In this document: in pieces, positions 7,903 through 17,623 of the stretch | How positions within the stretch are numbered: the stretch's first letter is position 1 | Layout: each line of letters opens with the position of its first letter | Source: Curtobacterium guangdongense | GTDB taxonomy: Bacteria; Actinomycetota; Actinomycetes; Actinomycetales; Microbacteriaceae | DNA length: 64,000 bases | Direction: 5' to 3' | Assembly (NCBI RefSeq): GCF_049341845.1 | Contig: NZ_JBMPIT010000007.1 | Location: 62,001-126,000, forward strand | The notes under the pieces: generated by a model | The model's database searches: none | Told to the model about the DNA's origin: nothing | Seen by the model: the letters and a program-made list of their open reading frames with translations, nothing else | Translations under genes and position numbers: made by a program

Positions 7903-9134
7903 CCGACACGTCGAAGATCACGAACGGTCAGCTGGTGATCGCCGCGACCCCCGCCGCCGCGGACGGCCCCGAGCACGTCGAGACCCCGGTGGCGTACGAC
8001 GCCATCCTGCTCGCCGGGTTCGGCGGACCGGAGGGCCAGGACGACGTCATCCCGTTCCTCCGCAACGTCACGCGTGGCCGGGGCATCCCGGACGAGCGGC
8101 TCGAAGAGGTCGCGCACCACTACCGCCACTTCGGCGGCGTCAGCCCGATCAACGCCCAGAACCGGGCGCTGAAGGCCGCGCTCGAGGCCGAGCTCGCCGC
8201 GCGCGGGATCGACATGCCGGTCCTGTGGGGCAACCGCAACTGGGAGCCGTACCTCGAGGACGCCTTCACCGAGGCGGCCGAGCAGGGCCACACCAAGCTC
8301 ATCGCCATCGCCACGAGCGCCTACTCGTCGTTCTCGAGCTGCCGGCAGTACCGCGAGGACTACGCCCGCGTGCTCGACGCCACCGGCCTGATCGACACGA
8401 TCCAGGTCGACAAGGTCCGGCAGTTCTTCGACCACCCGGGCTTCGTCCGGCCGTTCGTCGACGGTGTGCGGGACGGCATGGCGCAGGCGATCGCCGAGAA
8501 CGACGGACTCGACGTCGCGAGCGAGCTGCAGATCCTGTTCTCGACGCACTCGATCCCCTCGACCGACGCCGCCAAGTCCGGTCCGGACTTCCGTGGCTTC
8601 GGCGACGGCGGTGCGTACGCCGCCCAGCACGAGGCCGTGGCGCAGGTCGTCCTCGACCAGGCGTGGGCGGAGCTGCTCGAGCAGCCGGAGCACGCGCACC
8701 TGCAGGGCACGACGAAGCCGGCGTGGAAGCTCGTCTACCAGTCGCGCTCCGGCCCGCCGACGCAGCCGTGGCTCGAGCCCGACATCAACGACTACATGAA
8801 CGAGGAGCTCAAGGGCGGCCCCACCCGCGCGGTGCTCATCGTGCCGCTCGGCTTCGTGAGCGACCACATGGAGGTCATGTGGGACCTCGACGAAGAGGCG
8901 ACCGAGACCGCCCAGGAGCTCGGCTTCTGGTCGATCCGGACGCAGACGCCCGGCGTCGACCCGGCGTACGTCACCGGGCTCGTCGACCTGGTGCTCGAGC
9001 GCGTCAACGGCACCCCGACCGCGGAGCGTCCGCACATGACGGACATCGGCCCCTGGTACGACGTCTGCCGTCCGGGGTGCTGCGAGAACGAGCGTGCCGG
9101 GTTCAAGCCGGCGGCGGCCGGGCTCGCACCGTGA
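7899..9134 (+). CDS. hemH: Coproporphyrin ferrochelatase
   Basis: 411 residues. It inserts Fe2+ into coproporphyrin III. The metal-site motifs ILFSTHSIPS and GFVSDHMEVMWDLD are present. Four cysteines fit the [2Fe-2S] cluster of actinobacterial ferrochelatases, one internal (SSFSSCRQYRED) and three in a C-terminal CRPGCC motif. A roughly 25-residue N-terminal extension precedes the conserved start (YDAILLAGFGGPEG). ATGA overlap with hemQ and GTGA overlap with hemC indicate one coupled operon. Confidence 0.95.
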   Translation: MTDTSKITNGQLVIAATPAAADGPEHVETPVAYDAILLAGFGGPEGQDDVIPFLRNVTRGRGIPDERLEEVAHHYRHFGGVSPINAQNRALKAALEAELAARGIDMPVLWGNRNWEPYLEDAFTEAAEQGHTKLIAIATSAYSSFSSCRQYREDYARVLDATGLIDTIQVDKVRQFFDHPGFVRPFVDGVRDGMAQAIAENDGLDVASELQILFSTHSIPSTDAAKSGPDFRGFGDGGAYAAQHEAVAQVVLDQAWAELLEQPEHAHLQGTTKPAWKLVYQSRSGPPTQPWLEPDINDYMNEELKGGPTRAVLIVPLGFVSDHMEVMWDLDEEATETAQELGFWSIRTQTPGVDPAYVTGLVDLVLERVNGTPTAERPHMTDIGPWYDVCRPGCCENERAGFKPAAAGLAP

Positions 9135-10090
9135 CCGACGCGCCCGCTCCCATCCGGCTCGGGACCCGCGCCAGCCGGCTCGCGGTCGCGCAGTCGCAGG
9201 ACATCGCCGACCGCCTGTCGAAGGCGTCAGGTCGTCCGGTCGAACTCGTCACGGTCACGAGCGAGGGGGACACGAACCGCGCGTCCCTGGCGTCGCTCGG
9301 CGGCACCGGCGTGTTCGCCAGTGCCCTGCGCGAGGCCCTCGTCGCGAACGAGGTCGACGTCCTCGTGCACTCGCTCAAGGACCTGCCGACGGCGCCGTAC
9401 CCGGGGCTCACGATCGGCGCGGTGCCGAAGCGCGCCGACGCCCGTGACGTCCTGGTCGCCCGCAACGCCGCCACGCTCGACTCCCTGCCGGAGGGTGCGA
9501 AGGTCGGCACGGGCTCGCCTCGTCGCGTCGCGCAGCTCAAGGCGAAGCGCCCGGACCTCGAGGTCGTCGACATCCGCGGCAACATCGACACCCGCATGGG
9601 CCGCGTCGAGGACGACCTCGACGCCGTGGTGCTCGCCGCCGCCGGCCTCGGCCGCATCGAGCGACTGAACGAGGCGACCGAGCTCCTCGACCTCGGGTTC
9701 TGGCCGAGTGCTCCCGGGCAGGGGGCGCTCGCGGTCGAGATCCGTTCCGACGAATCCGACCGGAACCTCCTGGCCGCGCTCCGCAAGATCGAGCACGCGG
9801 CGACGCGACTGACCGTCTCGGCCGAGCGTCGAGTCCTCGAGAAGCTCGAGGCGGGCTGCTCCGCTCCGATCGGCGCGACGGCCATCGTCGACGCCGAGAT
9901 GCTGCTCGTCTCGGCCACGGTCTACCGACCCGACGGGTCCGAGTACCGCACCGCGTCGCACGCCGCCGTCCTCGACGGCTCGGCGCAGGAGCGTCTCGCC
10001 GACGCGCTCGAGGTCGGTGACCGCGTCGCGGCCGAGCTCCTCGAGAACGGTGCCGCCGACCTGGCGGACATCGCGACGTCGTCGGAGTAG
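9131..10090 (+). CDS. hemC: Hydroxymethylbilane synthase (porphobilinogen deaminase)
   Basis: 319 residues from GTG 9131. It polymerises four porphobilinogens on a dipyrromethane cofactor. Motifs are IRLGTRASRLAVAQ at the start, HSLKDLPT, TGSPRRVAQ, DIRGNIDTR and the cofactor-carrying Cys in EAGCSAPIG. It overlaps hemH (GTGA). Its final codons carry the ribosome site used by hemD (GGAG at 10084-10087). Confidence 0.96.
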   Translation: MTDAPAPIRLGTRASRLAVAQSQDIADRLSKASGRPVELVTVTSEGDTNRASLASLGGTGVFASALREALVANEVDVLVHSLKDLPTAPYPGLTIGAVPKRADARDVLVARNAATLDSLPEGAKVGTGSPRRVAQLKAKRPDLEVVDIRGNIDTRMGRVEDDLDAVVLAAAGLGRIERLNEATELLDLGFWPSAPGQGALAVEIRSDESDRNLLAALRKIEHAATRLTVSAERRVLEKLEAGCSAPIGATAIVDAEMLLVSATVYRPDGSEYRTASHAAVLDGSAQERLADALEVGDRVAAELLENGAADLADIATSSE

Positions 10091-10092
10091 CC

Positions 10093-10868
10093 ACGAACAC
10101 CCCGGCGCCCGTCGTCGTCATCCCGCGGGGTGGCGGCTGGGGCGACCGTGTCGCCGCGGCCGCGCGCGAGCGCGGGCTGGACCCACGGATCGTCCCGCTG
10201 ATCTCGTCGGCACCGCCCGTGGATCCGGTCCCGTTGGAGACGGCGGCCGGGAGGCTCGGATCGCCACCCGCTGCCGGTGACGGAACCAGCGTGGCTGGTT
10301 ACGAATGGATCGTGGTGACCAGTGCGACGGCGGTGCGCGTCCTCGCCGGACGCGTGGCGGTCCTCCCGTCCGGGGTCCGCGTGGCGGCGGTCGGCGACCG
10401 CACCGCGCGGGCCGCCCACGAGGTGGGCTGGGCCGTCCACCTCGTCCCGGCGGAGGCGTCGGCGCGCGGGCTCGTCGACGCGTTCCCGGACGTGTCCGGC
10501 ACCGTGCTGTTCCCGCGGTCGGACATCGCCGCGCCCACCGTCGTCGGCGGTCTGCGCGCTCGCGGCATCGACGTGGACGACGTGGTCGCGTACCGTACCG
10601 TGGGGACCGGCGACGAGCCGGTCTCCCTCGACACGGTGCCGGATGCGGTCCTCGTGACGAGCGGCAGCGTCGCCCGCGAGATCGCCCGCCGGATGACCCC
10701 GCTCGATCCCCGCACGCTCGTGGCGTGCATCGGCCCCGGAACCGCCGCCGACGCCCGCGCCGCGGGATTGCGCGTGCACGTCGTGGCTCCGGCCCGCTCC
10801 GCAGAATCCCTGCTCGACGCCGTCGTCGAGACCCTGAACCAGAACGCCCCCGAACAGGAAGGCACCCC

Positions 10869-10872
<4 letters not shown>
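10093..10872 (+). CDS. hemD: Uroporphyrinogen III synthase, apparent ACG start
   Basis: 259 residues if begun at ACG 10093. It closes and inverts ring D of hydroxymethylbilane. The N-terminus after the start (NTPAPVVVIPRGGGWGDRV) is the expected first beta strand of HemD, and later motifs (VVTSATAVRVL, VLFPRSD, VLVTSGSVARE) fit the fold. No ATG, GTG or TTG exists in frame before GTG 10219, which would remove about 42 residues and the first strand. The ACG lies exactly where an ATG would be expected, 5 nt after GGAG. The stop overlaps the hemB GTG. Confidence 0.88.
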
Positions 10873-11860
<988 letters not shown>

Positions 11861-11861
<1 letters not shown>

Positions 11862-13213
11862 TGACGACCGCAGCTTCTCCCATGACGAACGGCCAGCTCT
11901 TCGGCCGCGCGAAGAAGAGCATCCCCGGCGGCGTGAACTCGCCGGTCCGTGCCTACGGTTCCGTCGGCGGCACCCCGCGGTTCCTGGTGTCCGCGAAGGG
12001 GCCGTACGTCACCGACGCCGAGGGGCGCGAGTACGTCGACATGGTCGCGTCGTGGGGGCCCGCGATCCTGGGACACGCACACCCGGGTACCGTCGAGGCC
12101 GTCCAGCAGGCCGCCGCACGCGGGCTGTCGTTCGGTGCGTCGACGCCCGGGGAGACCGAGCTCGCCGAACTCGTGAAGCAGCGGGTCTCCGTCGATGGTG
12201 ACGGCCCGATCGAGAAGCTCCGACTCGTGTCCACCGGGACCGAGGCCACGATGACGGCGATCCGGCTCGCCCGCGGGTACACCGGGCGGGACCTGCTCGT
12301 GAAGTTCGCCGGGCACTACCACGGCCACTCCGACTCCCTGCTGGCCGAAGCCGGCTCCGGCGTCGCGACGCTCGCGCTCCCCGGGAGTGCCGGCATCACC
12401 GCGGAGACGGCGGCGCAGACCCTCGTGCTGCCGTACAACGACCTCGACGCCGTCCGCCGCGCGTTCGACGAGCACTCCGAGCGCATCGCCGGTGTCATCG
12501 TCGAAGCCGCCGCCGCGAACATGGGTGTGCTCGCACCGGAGCGTGGCTTCAACCGGGCGCTCGCGCAGATCGTGCAGTCCCATGGCGCGCTGCTCATCGT
12601 CGACGAGGTCCTCACCGGGTTCCGCGTCGGGTCCGCCGGGTGGTGGGGGCTCGAGGCGTCGAAGGTCGTGCCCGACGGTGCCGGGTGGAAGCCCGACCTG
12701 ATCACGTTCGGCAAGGTCATCGGCGGCGGCATGCCCCTCGCCGCGCTCGGTGGTCGACGCGAGGTCATGGACTTCCTCGCTCCGCTCGGCCCCGTCTACC
12801 AGGCAGGGACGCTCTCCGGGAACCCGCTCGCGGTGGCCGCCGGGATCGCCACGCTCCGTGCGGCGACGGCATCGCTCTACGAGTCGCTGAACCGGACGGC
12901 GTCGGTGATCTCGACGGCGACGTCGGAGGCGCTGTCGGCCGAGGGGGTCGCGCACACCGTCCAGCGTGCCGGGAACCTGTTCTCCTTCGCGTTCTCGGAG
13001 CAGGCTCCGCGTAACTACGACGACGTGCGGGCGCAGGACGCCTGGCGGTACGCGCCGTTCTTCCACGCGATGCTCGACGCCGGTGTGACGCTGCCGCCGA
13101 GTGTGTTCGAGGCGTGGTTCGTCACGGCTGCCCACGACGACCGTGCCGTCGGGCGGGTGCTCGACGCGCTGCCCGCTGCGGCGAAGGCGGCTGCAGCGGC
13201 GACGGCCCCCTGA
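11861..13213 (+). CDS. hemL: Glutamate-1-semialdehyde 2,1-aminomutase
   Basis: 450 residues. A PLP enzyme that converts glutamate-1-semialdehyde to 5-aminolevulinate, the step after HemA. The PLP lysine lies in LITFGKVIGGGMP, and the family motifs IPGGVNSPVRAY, FAGHYHGHSD and LIVDEVLTGFR are present. It is the last gene of the haem run. Two strong hairpins follow before the convergent antitoxin-like gene. Confidence 0.97.
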
Positions 13214-13252
13214 GGGCTCGGCCCGCTCGGCCCGCTCGGCCCACTCGTCTCG

Positions 13253-13280
13253 GTCGTCCCGCTCGTCCGAGCGGGACGAC
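13253..13280. terminator. Hairpin terminator 1 after hemL
   Basis: An 11-bp perfect stem (GTCGTCCCGCT with AGCGGGACGAC) and a 6-nt loop. It is preceded by three tandem copies of GCTCGGCCC (13216-13242). It sits between convergent genes and so may act in both directions; there is no clear T-run. Confidence 0.6.
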
Positions 13281-13311
13281 GGGCGCCGGGGCAGGGCGAA
13301 CCCCGGCGCCC
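13281..13311. terminator. Hairpin terminator 2 after hemL
   Basis: An 11-bp perfect stem (GGGCGCCGGGG with CCCCGGCGCCC) and a 9-nt loop, directly abutting the first hairpin. It ends 8 bp before the stop of the antitoxin-like gene on the other strand. Confidence 0.6.
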
Positions 13312-13318
13312 GTCGGTC

Positions 13319-13567
13319 TCAGCTGGCCAGCTGTGCTCGGCGGTCCTCGAGCTCGCGGATGTACTCCGCGAGTGCTTCTTCGGAGCCGAGCTCGCGGAGG
13401 AAGAGTGCCCGACCCGCTGCCGCGGCTTCGGCGCCGACCTGCGCTGGGCCGTCCCAGGCGTGGTCGAGTGTGCCGTCTGCGATGGCGTCACTGAGGGCTT
13501 CGTACTCGTCGTCACTCCACCTGCGGTACTCGGTCTCGGCGAGCAGTGCGTGGACGTCGATTGCCAT
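13319..13567 (-). CDS. Small acidic protein, putative antitoxin partner
   Basis: 82 residues, ATG preceded by AGAGAGG at a 7-nt distance. Helical and acidic (RRWSDDEYEALSDAIADG, then LREL and EYIRELEDRRAQL). It overlaps the end of the BrnT-like gene by 56 bp in another frame, a tight arrangement typical of toxin-antitoxin pairs. I do not recognise an antitoxin DNA-binding motif such as ribbon-helix-helix, so the partner role is inferred only from context. Confidence 0.6.
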   Translation of the reverse strand: MAIDVHALLAETEYRRWSDDEYEALSDAIADGTLDHAWDGPAQVGAEAAAAGRALFLRELGSEEALAEYIRELEDRRAQLAS

Positions 13568-13838
13568 TCGGGAACCTCTCTCGTAGCCGTCGGTACTTCG
13601 GACCGAGCGGCATCACGTGGAACACGACCATCGGAGCGGTGGGTCGTGGTGGGAACTTCAGGAGGACCTCGAGTTCGCGACGGGTCGTCGAGCGCTCGGG
13701 GCCGATGAACACCCAGACCGTCCAGCCGTCCGGCTGGGTGCTGAGATGTCGTTCGTAGGTGGCGTGGACGATGGCGTGGGACGCGTCGGCGCGGGAGACG
13801 CCGTGCTTGTCGGCGGAGTCGGTCCAGATCGGGGTCAC
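13512..13838 (-). CDS. BrnT-like toxin-family protein
   Basis: 108 residues from GTG 13838, 6 nt after GAGG. The layout WTDSADKHGVSRADASHAI, FIGPERS, LEVLL, VVFHVMPLGPKYRRL resembles actinobacterial BrnT/toxin-superfamily proteins (WT-x-A-x-KHGIS … IG … LEV … FHxMxxR), which are ribonuclease-type toxins. A longer GTG start at 13979 would add 47 low-complexity residues and include the palindrome at 13900, so I prefer the shorter form. It has a basic C-terminal tail (GNRRPRTARRDRV). Activity is unproven. Confidence 0.6.
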   Translation of the reverse strand: MTPIWTDSADKHGVSRADASHAIVHATYERHLSTQPDGWTVWVFIGPERSTTRRELEVLLKFPPRPTAPMVVFHVMPLGPKYRRLRERFPNGNRRPRTARRDRVPQVE

Positions 13839-13899
13839 TTCCGACCTCGGTTCCGCAATGAAAGCGTAGACGACGAACCGGTCCGGTGGCGGATGATGT

Positions 13900-13911
13900 A
13901 CAACATGTTGT
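13900..13911. promoter_or_regulatory. Perfect 12-bp palindrome upstream of the TA-like pair
   Basis: ACAACATGTTGT lies 62 bp before the toxin GTG at 13838, in a locally AT-richer stretch. Toxin-antitoxin operons are commonly autoregulated through such palindromes, so this is a candidate operator (inference). Confidence 0.45.
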
Positions 13912-14031
13912 GACCGTACGGAGCCGGACTCATCCTCCGCGGGCGCAGCCGGGGAACTGTGGACAGGAGCGCTCTCCACAGGCGCTCTCCACGGGCGGAC
14001 GCGTCACTCGGCGGCCTGGTTGGATGGCGGC

Positions 14032-14493
14032 ATGCAACTCGCCGAAGCGCTCATCGAGCGGGCCGACCTGCAGAAGCGCATCGAGCAGCTCCGCGCCCGG
14101 ATCGCGGGGAACGCCCGCTACCAGGAGGGCGAGGAGCCGGACGAGGACGCCGCCGCGCTCCTGGTCGAAGCCGAGTCGGCGATCGACGCGCTGGAGTCAC
14201 TCGTCGCCCGCATCAACGCGACGAACTCCGCCACCGTGCTCCCCGACGGCACGACCGTGACCACGTTGCTGGCGCGCCGTGACGCCCTCCGGCTCCGGCA
14301 CGCGCTGGTCACCGGCGCAGCGGATGCGACGACCGGCGGTGGCTCGTACCGGCAGATGCGCAGCGAGCTCCGCACGTTCGCCGCGCTGCCGACGGCGGAG
14401 CTCCGGTCACGTGCGGACGGCCTCGCGAAGGAGCTCCGCGAGCTCGACGCGACGATCCAGCGCACGAACTGGGAGGTCGCCCTGGCGGACTGA
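14032..14493 (+). CDS. DIP1984-family protein
   Basis: 153 residues from ATG 14032 (MQLAEALIERADLQKRIEQLRARI). The family hallmarks are the N-terminal coiled coil, NATNSATVLPDGTTVTTLLARRDALRLRHAL and the C-terminal helix LDATIQRTNWEVAL. It is predicted to be entirely helical and soluble. The family is known only as DIP1984-like with no assigned biochemical role. An ATG 12 bp upstream (MDGG) is possible, but family sequences begin at MQLAEAL. No partner gene is coupled. Confidence 0.8.
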   Translation: MQLAEALIERADLQKRIEQLRARIAGNARYQEGEEPDEDAAALLVEAESAIDALESLVARINATNSATVLPDGTTVTTLLARRDALRLRHALVTGAADATTGGGSYRQMRSELRTFAALPTAELRSRADGLAKELRELDATIQRTNWEVALAD

Positions 14494-14716
14494 CACGACG
14501 AGCACGCGGTGCGTCGGTAGGCGGACCGGGGCGGGTACGGACCCGATGGACCGGCGGGTGATCCGGTCCTCTGTCGGCGCCGTGGGCAGCGCCAGGCGCA
14601 AGCCGTGTACATCGCAGCCCAGCACCGAGCACCGGTGACGGCGTACAGGGCACATCGCAGAACCGCGTACCGACCGGACCACCGAGGGTGGGACAGGGGA
14701 CAGCACCGCGTCCCGG

Positions 14717-15502
14717 CTAGGCCGAACGCCGAGCGTGCCAGCGCCCTTCCGCGCGCACGATGGCGAGCGGGAAGTCGAACGCGTGCGACACGGCGGACGA
14801 CGTGATCACCTCGTCGGCGGTGCCCTGCGCGACGGCGGCACCGTCGCGGAGCAGCATCGCGTGGGACGTGGACGCCGGCAGGTCCTCGAGGTGGTGGGTG
14901 ACCATCACGCTGCCGAGGTCGGGGTGTCGCCCGCGGAGGGCGTCGATCGTCTCCAGGAGGTGCTCGCGCGCGGCGACGTCGAGCCCCGTCGCGGGCTCGT
15001 CGAGGAGCAGGAGCTCCGGCTCCGACATCAGTGCTCGGGCGATGAGCGCACGCCCGCGTTCACCCTGCGACAGGACCGGCCACCGGGAGTCGCGACGGGC
15101 CGTGAGTCCCACCGAGGCGATGTGCTCCTCGGCGCGTGCGACCTCGTCCGCCGTCGGCTCCCACCGCATCATGAGGTCCGTCGTCCCGGTCAGCCCGGTC
15201 AGGACGGTCTCGAACACGGTCAGCGGGGAGAGCATGCGGTGGCGCGGGTCGACGTGCCCGATGTGCTCGCGGAGTGCTCGGACGTCGACCCGGCCGAGCG
15301 GCGAACCGAGGACCTCGACGGTGCCGGCGGTGGGGTGCCCGGTCGCCCCGAGGACGGCGAGCAGCGTCGACTTGCCGGCGCCGTTCGGTCCGAGCAGGGC
15401 CCAGTGCTCGCCGCGCCGGACGGTCAGGTCGATGTCGTGCAGGAGGTCTCGGCCGGACCGGGTCACCCGGACACCGGCGGCACTGATGAGGACGTCGTTC
15501 AC
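14717..15502 (-). CDS. ABC transporter ATP-binding protein without a permease nearby
   Basis: 261 residues from GTG 15502. Walker A is GPNGAGKST, signature LSQGERGRA, Walker B LLLLDEPATGLD, and the switch histidine is in VMVTHH. The Gln in the signature and the overall shape resemble ModF/YkoD-like single ATPases. GTGA overlap with the tandem-GntR gene means it is translated from the regulator mRNA. With no membrane subunit in the neighbourhood, the cargo is unknown, and a non-transport ATPase role is possible. Confidence 0.85.
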   Translation of the reverse strand: MNDVLISAAGVRVTRSGRDLLHDIDLTVRRGEHWALLGPNGAGKSTLLAVLGATGHPTAGTVEVLGSPLGRVDVRALREHIGHVDPRHRMLSPLTVFETVLTGLTGTTDLMMRWEPTADEVARAEEHIASVGLTARRDSRWPVLSQGERGRALIARALMSEPELLLLDEPATGLDVAAREHLLETIDALRGRHPDLGSVMVTHHLEDLPASTSHAMLLRDGAAVAQGTADEVITSSAVSHAFDFPLAIVRAEGRWHARRSA

Positions 15503-16863
15503 GACTCCATCGTCCCGTACCGGGTGCGGACGTCGGCGACGTGCGCGTCGAAGTGGGTGCCGAGCGCGTGAAACGCCTCCGACACGGTGTCGGCGTCACG
15601 GGAGTGGACTGCCTGGTCGAGCAGCTGGAGGAAGTCCTCGACCGCCCACTGCCGGAACGGCGGCGGCTCCGGCAGGATGTACGCCAACCGCGAGATCACG
15701 ACGCTCGTCGTCTGCCGCATGGCGCGGTTCGGGGTGCGGAGCGCGAAGAACCTGGCGATCTCGAGCAGCGTGGCCGTGTACGCGAAGTCCCGGACCCTGG
15801 CCTCACGCCGGACCCGAGCGACCAGGGCGTCCAGCTCGGCGACGTCCGCGTCGGTCAGGTCCGCGATGCAGCTCCGTGCACACATCTCCTGCAGGCCGAG
15901 CAGCAGCCCGATCGTCTGCGCCCAGTCGTCGACCGTCGGCGTCGTCACCAGGACGCTGTCGTCGCGGTCGGGACCGGCGGCGACCAGCCCCATCACCTCG
16001 AGCCGCCGGATCATCGGCAACAGGCGCTGCAGGGGGACCCGGAACCGTGCGGTGAGGTCCCGGAACGCGTACGAGCGCCCGGGCTCGAGCGACCCGTCGC
16101 GCACGGAGCCGAGGAGCTCGAACCAGTCGTCGTCCGCCCGCCAGTCGGCCCAGTAGAGGGTCTCCGATGCTCCGCCCGCCGGGTGGACCAGGGTGTCGGG
16201 TTCCCGGCCGATTTCTCGCGCGCTCTCCGCCAGGTAGCGGCTCCACAGCCGTGCGAACACGTGCGCGGCGCGTTCGGCGCTCCGGACGTCCCGGAGGCGG
16301 AGCGCCTGCAACGAGGAGGCCAGCCACGCCTCGACGTCCGGGTTCCGCCACGGGGGCCTGGTGGCGAGGCCGTAGCGGGTCTGCTGCATCGACCGCACGA
16401 GGAGGCGTGGCGTGAAGGACTCCGGGCCCGTGCCCGCCCAGAAGTCGAGCGTCGCGAGCACCGTCGTGTCGAGCTCGTCGCCACGGTCGGCAGCCGCGCG
16501 ACGTGCAGCGGCCACGAGGGTGGCGTAGCGCTCGACGTCCTCGTCCGTCGCGACGGGCACCAGGGCGCGCATCGCCACCTCGACGACACCGACGAGCAAC
16601 CAGGTGCCCTCGGCCCACGCCACCGGGTCGAGCGGCGGGAACCGCACCACGTCGCCGGGCAGCACGCGGGCCAGGCCGATGTCCGCGAGCCGCTGCAGGG
16701 CGCCCTCGAGCACCGCGGGGTGCACGGCGAACCGATCACAGAGCGCGAGCACGTCGTAGTCGGTGTCGTCGCGGAGCGTGCCGTCCCGGATGCCGGCGAG
16801 CACGGTGACGAACGCCTCGTCGAACACGGGACGACGGTCACCGCTCGAGCGCGCGCCGTCCAT
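15499..16863 (-). CDS. Tandem GntR-like regulator (two wHTH/FCD-like halves)
   Basis: 454 residues, about twice the usual GntR length. The N-terminal half starts with a winged-helix segment (FDEAFVTVLAGIRDGTL … LCDRFAVHPAVLEGALQRLADIGLARVLPGDVVRF) and an all-helical region. Near residue 235 the pattern restarts (LLGSVRDGSLEPGRSYAFRDLTARFRVPLQRLLPMIRRLEVMGLV) followed by a second helical FCD-like part. It lies 2 bp after the single-copy GntR gene and looks like a fused duplication of it. The metal-binding histidines of canonical FCD are not obvious. Confidence 0.7.
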   Translation of the reverse strand: MDGARSSGDRRPVFDEAFVTVLAGIRDGTLRDDTDYDVLALCDRFAVHPAVLEGALQRLADIGLARVLPGDVVRFPPLDPVAWAEGTWLLVGVVEVAMRALVPVATDEDVERYATLVAAARRAAADRGDELDTTVLATLDFWAGTGPESFTPRLLVRSMQQTRYGLATRPPWRNPDVEAWLASSLQALRLRDVRSAERAAHVFARLWSRYLAESAREIGREPDTLVHPAGGASETLYWADWRADDDWFELLGSVRDGSLEPGRSYAFRDLTARFRVPLQRLLPMIRRLEVMGLVAAGPDRDDSVLVTTPTVDDWAQTIGLLLGLQEMCARSCIADLTDADVAELDALVARVRREARVRDFAYTATLLEIARFFALRTPNRAMRQTTSVVISRLAYILPEPPPFRQWAVEDFLQLLDQAVHSRDADTVSEAFHALGTHFDAHVADVRTRYGTMES

Positions 16864-16865
16864 GG

Positions 16866-17534
16866 TCAGCCGCGCGCGGCTCGCACCGACTCGATGTGCT
16901 GCTCGAAGTTGCGCGTGAGTGCACGCCCGGCCTCGGCCGCGGTCTCGCCGTCGCGGTCCTCGAGCGCGGAACGCAGGATGGAGAAGAACGCCTCGGACTC
17001 GTACTGCTCGAACGCCGGCGTCGGGTTGAGCGTGAAGCGCACGCGCTCCAGGGCGCCGTCGGCGGCGACCTGCACGAGCGGGTTGCCGCAGTGCGCGATC
17101 GCGAACTCGACGATCTCGGTGACGGCCCCGCTGAACCCGTAGTCGCGGACCTTCCGGAGGCTGTCGGCGCGGTCGAGGAGCTTCTCGAGCGCGGCGGCAT
17201 CGGCGTCGGTGTACTCGGGAACGCCCCAGCGCAAGCTGAGTTCGAAGAACCCGGCCATGGCGCGCGTGGCGATCACCCAATCGTCGATCGTCGGGGTCGC
17301 GACGCGGGTGTACCGGTTCGCTTCCATCTCGACGAGCCCGATGTCGACGAGCTTCGCGATCGCCTCGCGGATCGGGGTGCGGCTCACCCCGAGCCACTGC
17401 ACCAGCTCGTCGTCGTTGAGGCGTTCGCCGTGCTGGAGCGTGCCGTCGCGGAGCGCCGCGAGCATCTTGTCGTAGACGACGTCCCGCAGGAGCTTCCGGG
17501 GCGAGTTCTCGACGGTGGACTTCGGGACCGGCAT
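16866..17534 (-). CDS. GntR-family transcriptional regulator
   Basis: 222 residues from ATG 17534, 7 nt after GAGGAG; a GTG at 17549 is a weaker alternative. The N-terminal winged helix is canonical (MLAALRDGTLQHGERLNDDELVQWLGVSRTPIREAIAKL), then an FCD-like helical effector domain. It is the first gene of a three-gene unit with the tandem regulator and the ABC ATPase. Palindromes upstream (17561-17572 and 17591-17600) are good candidates for autoregulation. Effector unknown. Confidence 0.85.
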   Translation of the reverse strand: MPVPKSTVENSPRKLLRDVVYDKMLAALRDGTLQHGERLNDDELVQWLGVSRTPIREAIAKLVDIGLVEMEANRYTRVATPTIDDWVIATRAMAGFFELSLRWGVPEYTDADAAALEKLLDRADSLRKVRDYGFSGAVTEIVEFAIAHCGNPLVQVAADGALERVRFTLNPTPAFEQYESEAFFSILRSALEDRDGETAAEAGRALTRNFEQHIESVRAARG

Positions 17535-17560
17535 CCGGGTGCTCCTCACATTGCGGACGT

Positions 17561-17600
17561 TTGGAATTCCAATCCTAACGTGTCAATATGCAAGCGCTTG
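17561..17600. promoter_or_regulatory. Candidate GntR operators: two palindromes in an AT-rich promoter
   Basis: TTGGAATTCCAA (17561-17572) and CAAGCGCTTG (17591-17600) are both perfect palindromes in the only AT-rich stretch of the area, directly upstream of the GntR gene. The dimeric GntR/FadR class binds short palindromes of this size. Which one is bound is not known. Confidence 0.5.
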
Positions 17601-17623
17601 TAGAATAATAGTATTGCAGAACG

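Noticed and set aside
13512..13979. Longer start (GTG 13979) for the BrnT-like gene
   Set aside because: The extra 47 residues are low-complexity and cover the palindrome; GTG 13838 has GAGG at proper spacing and the family start.
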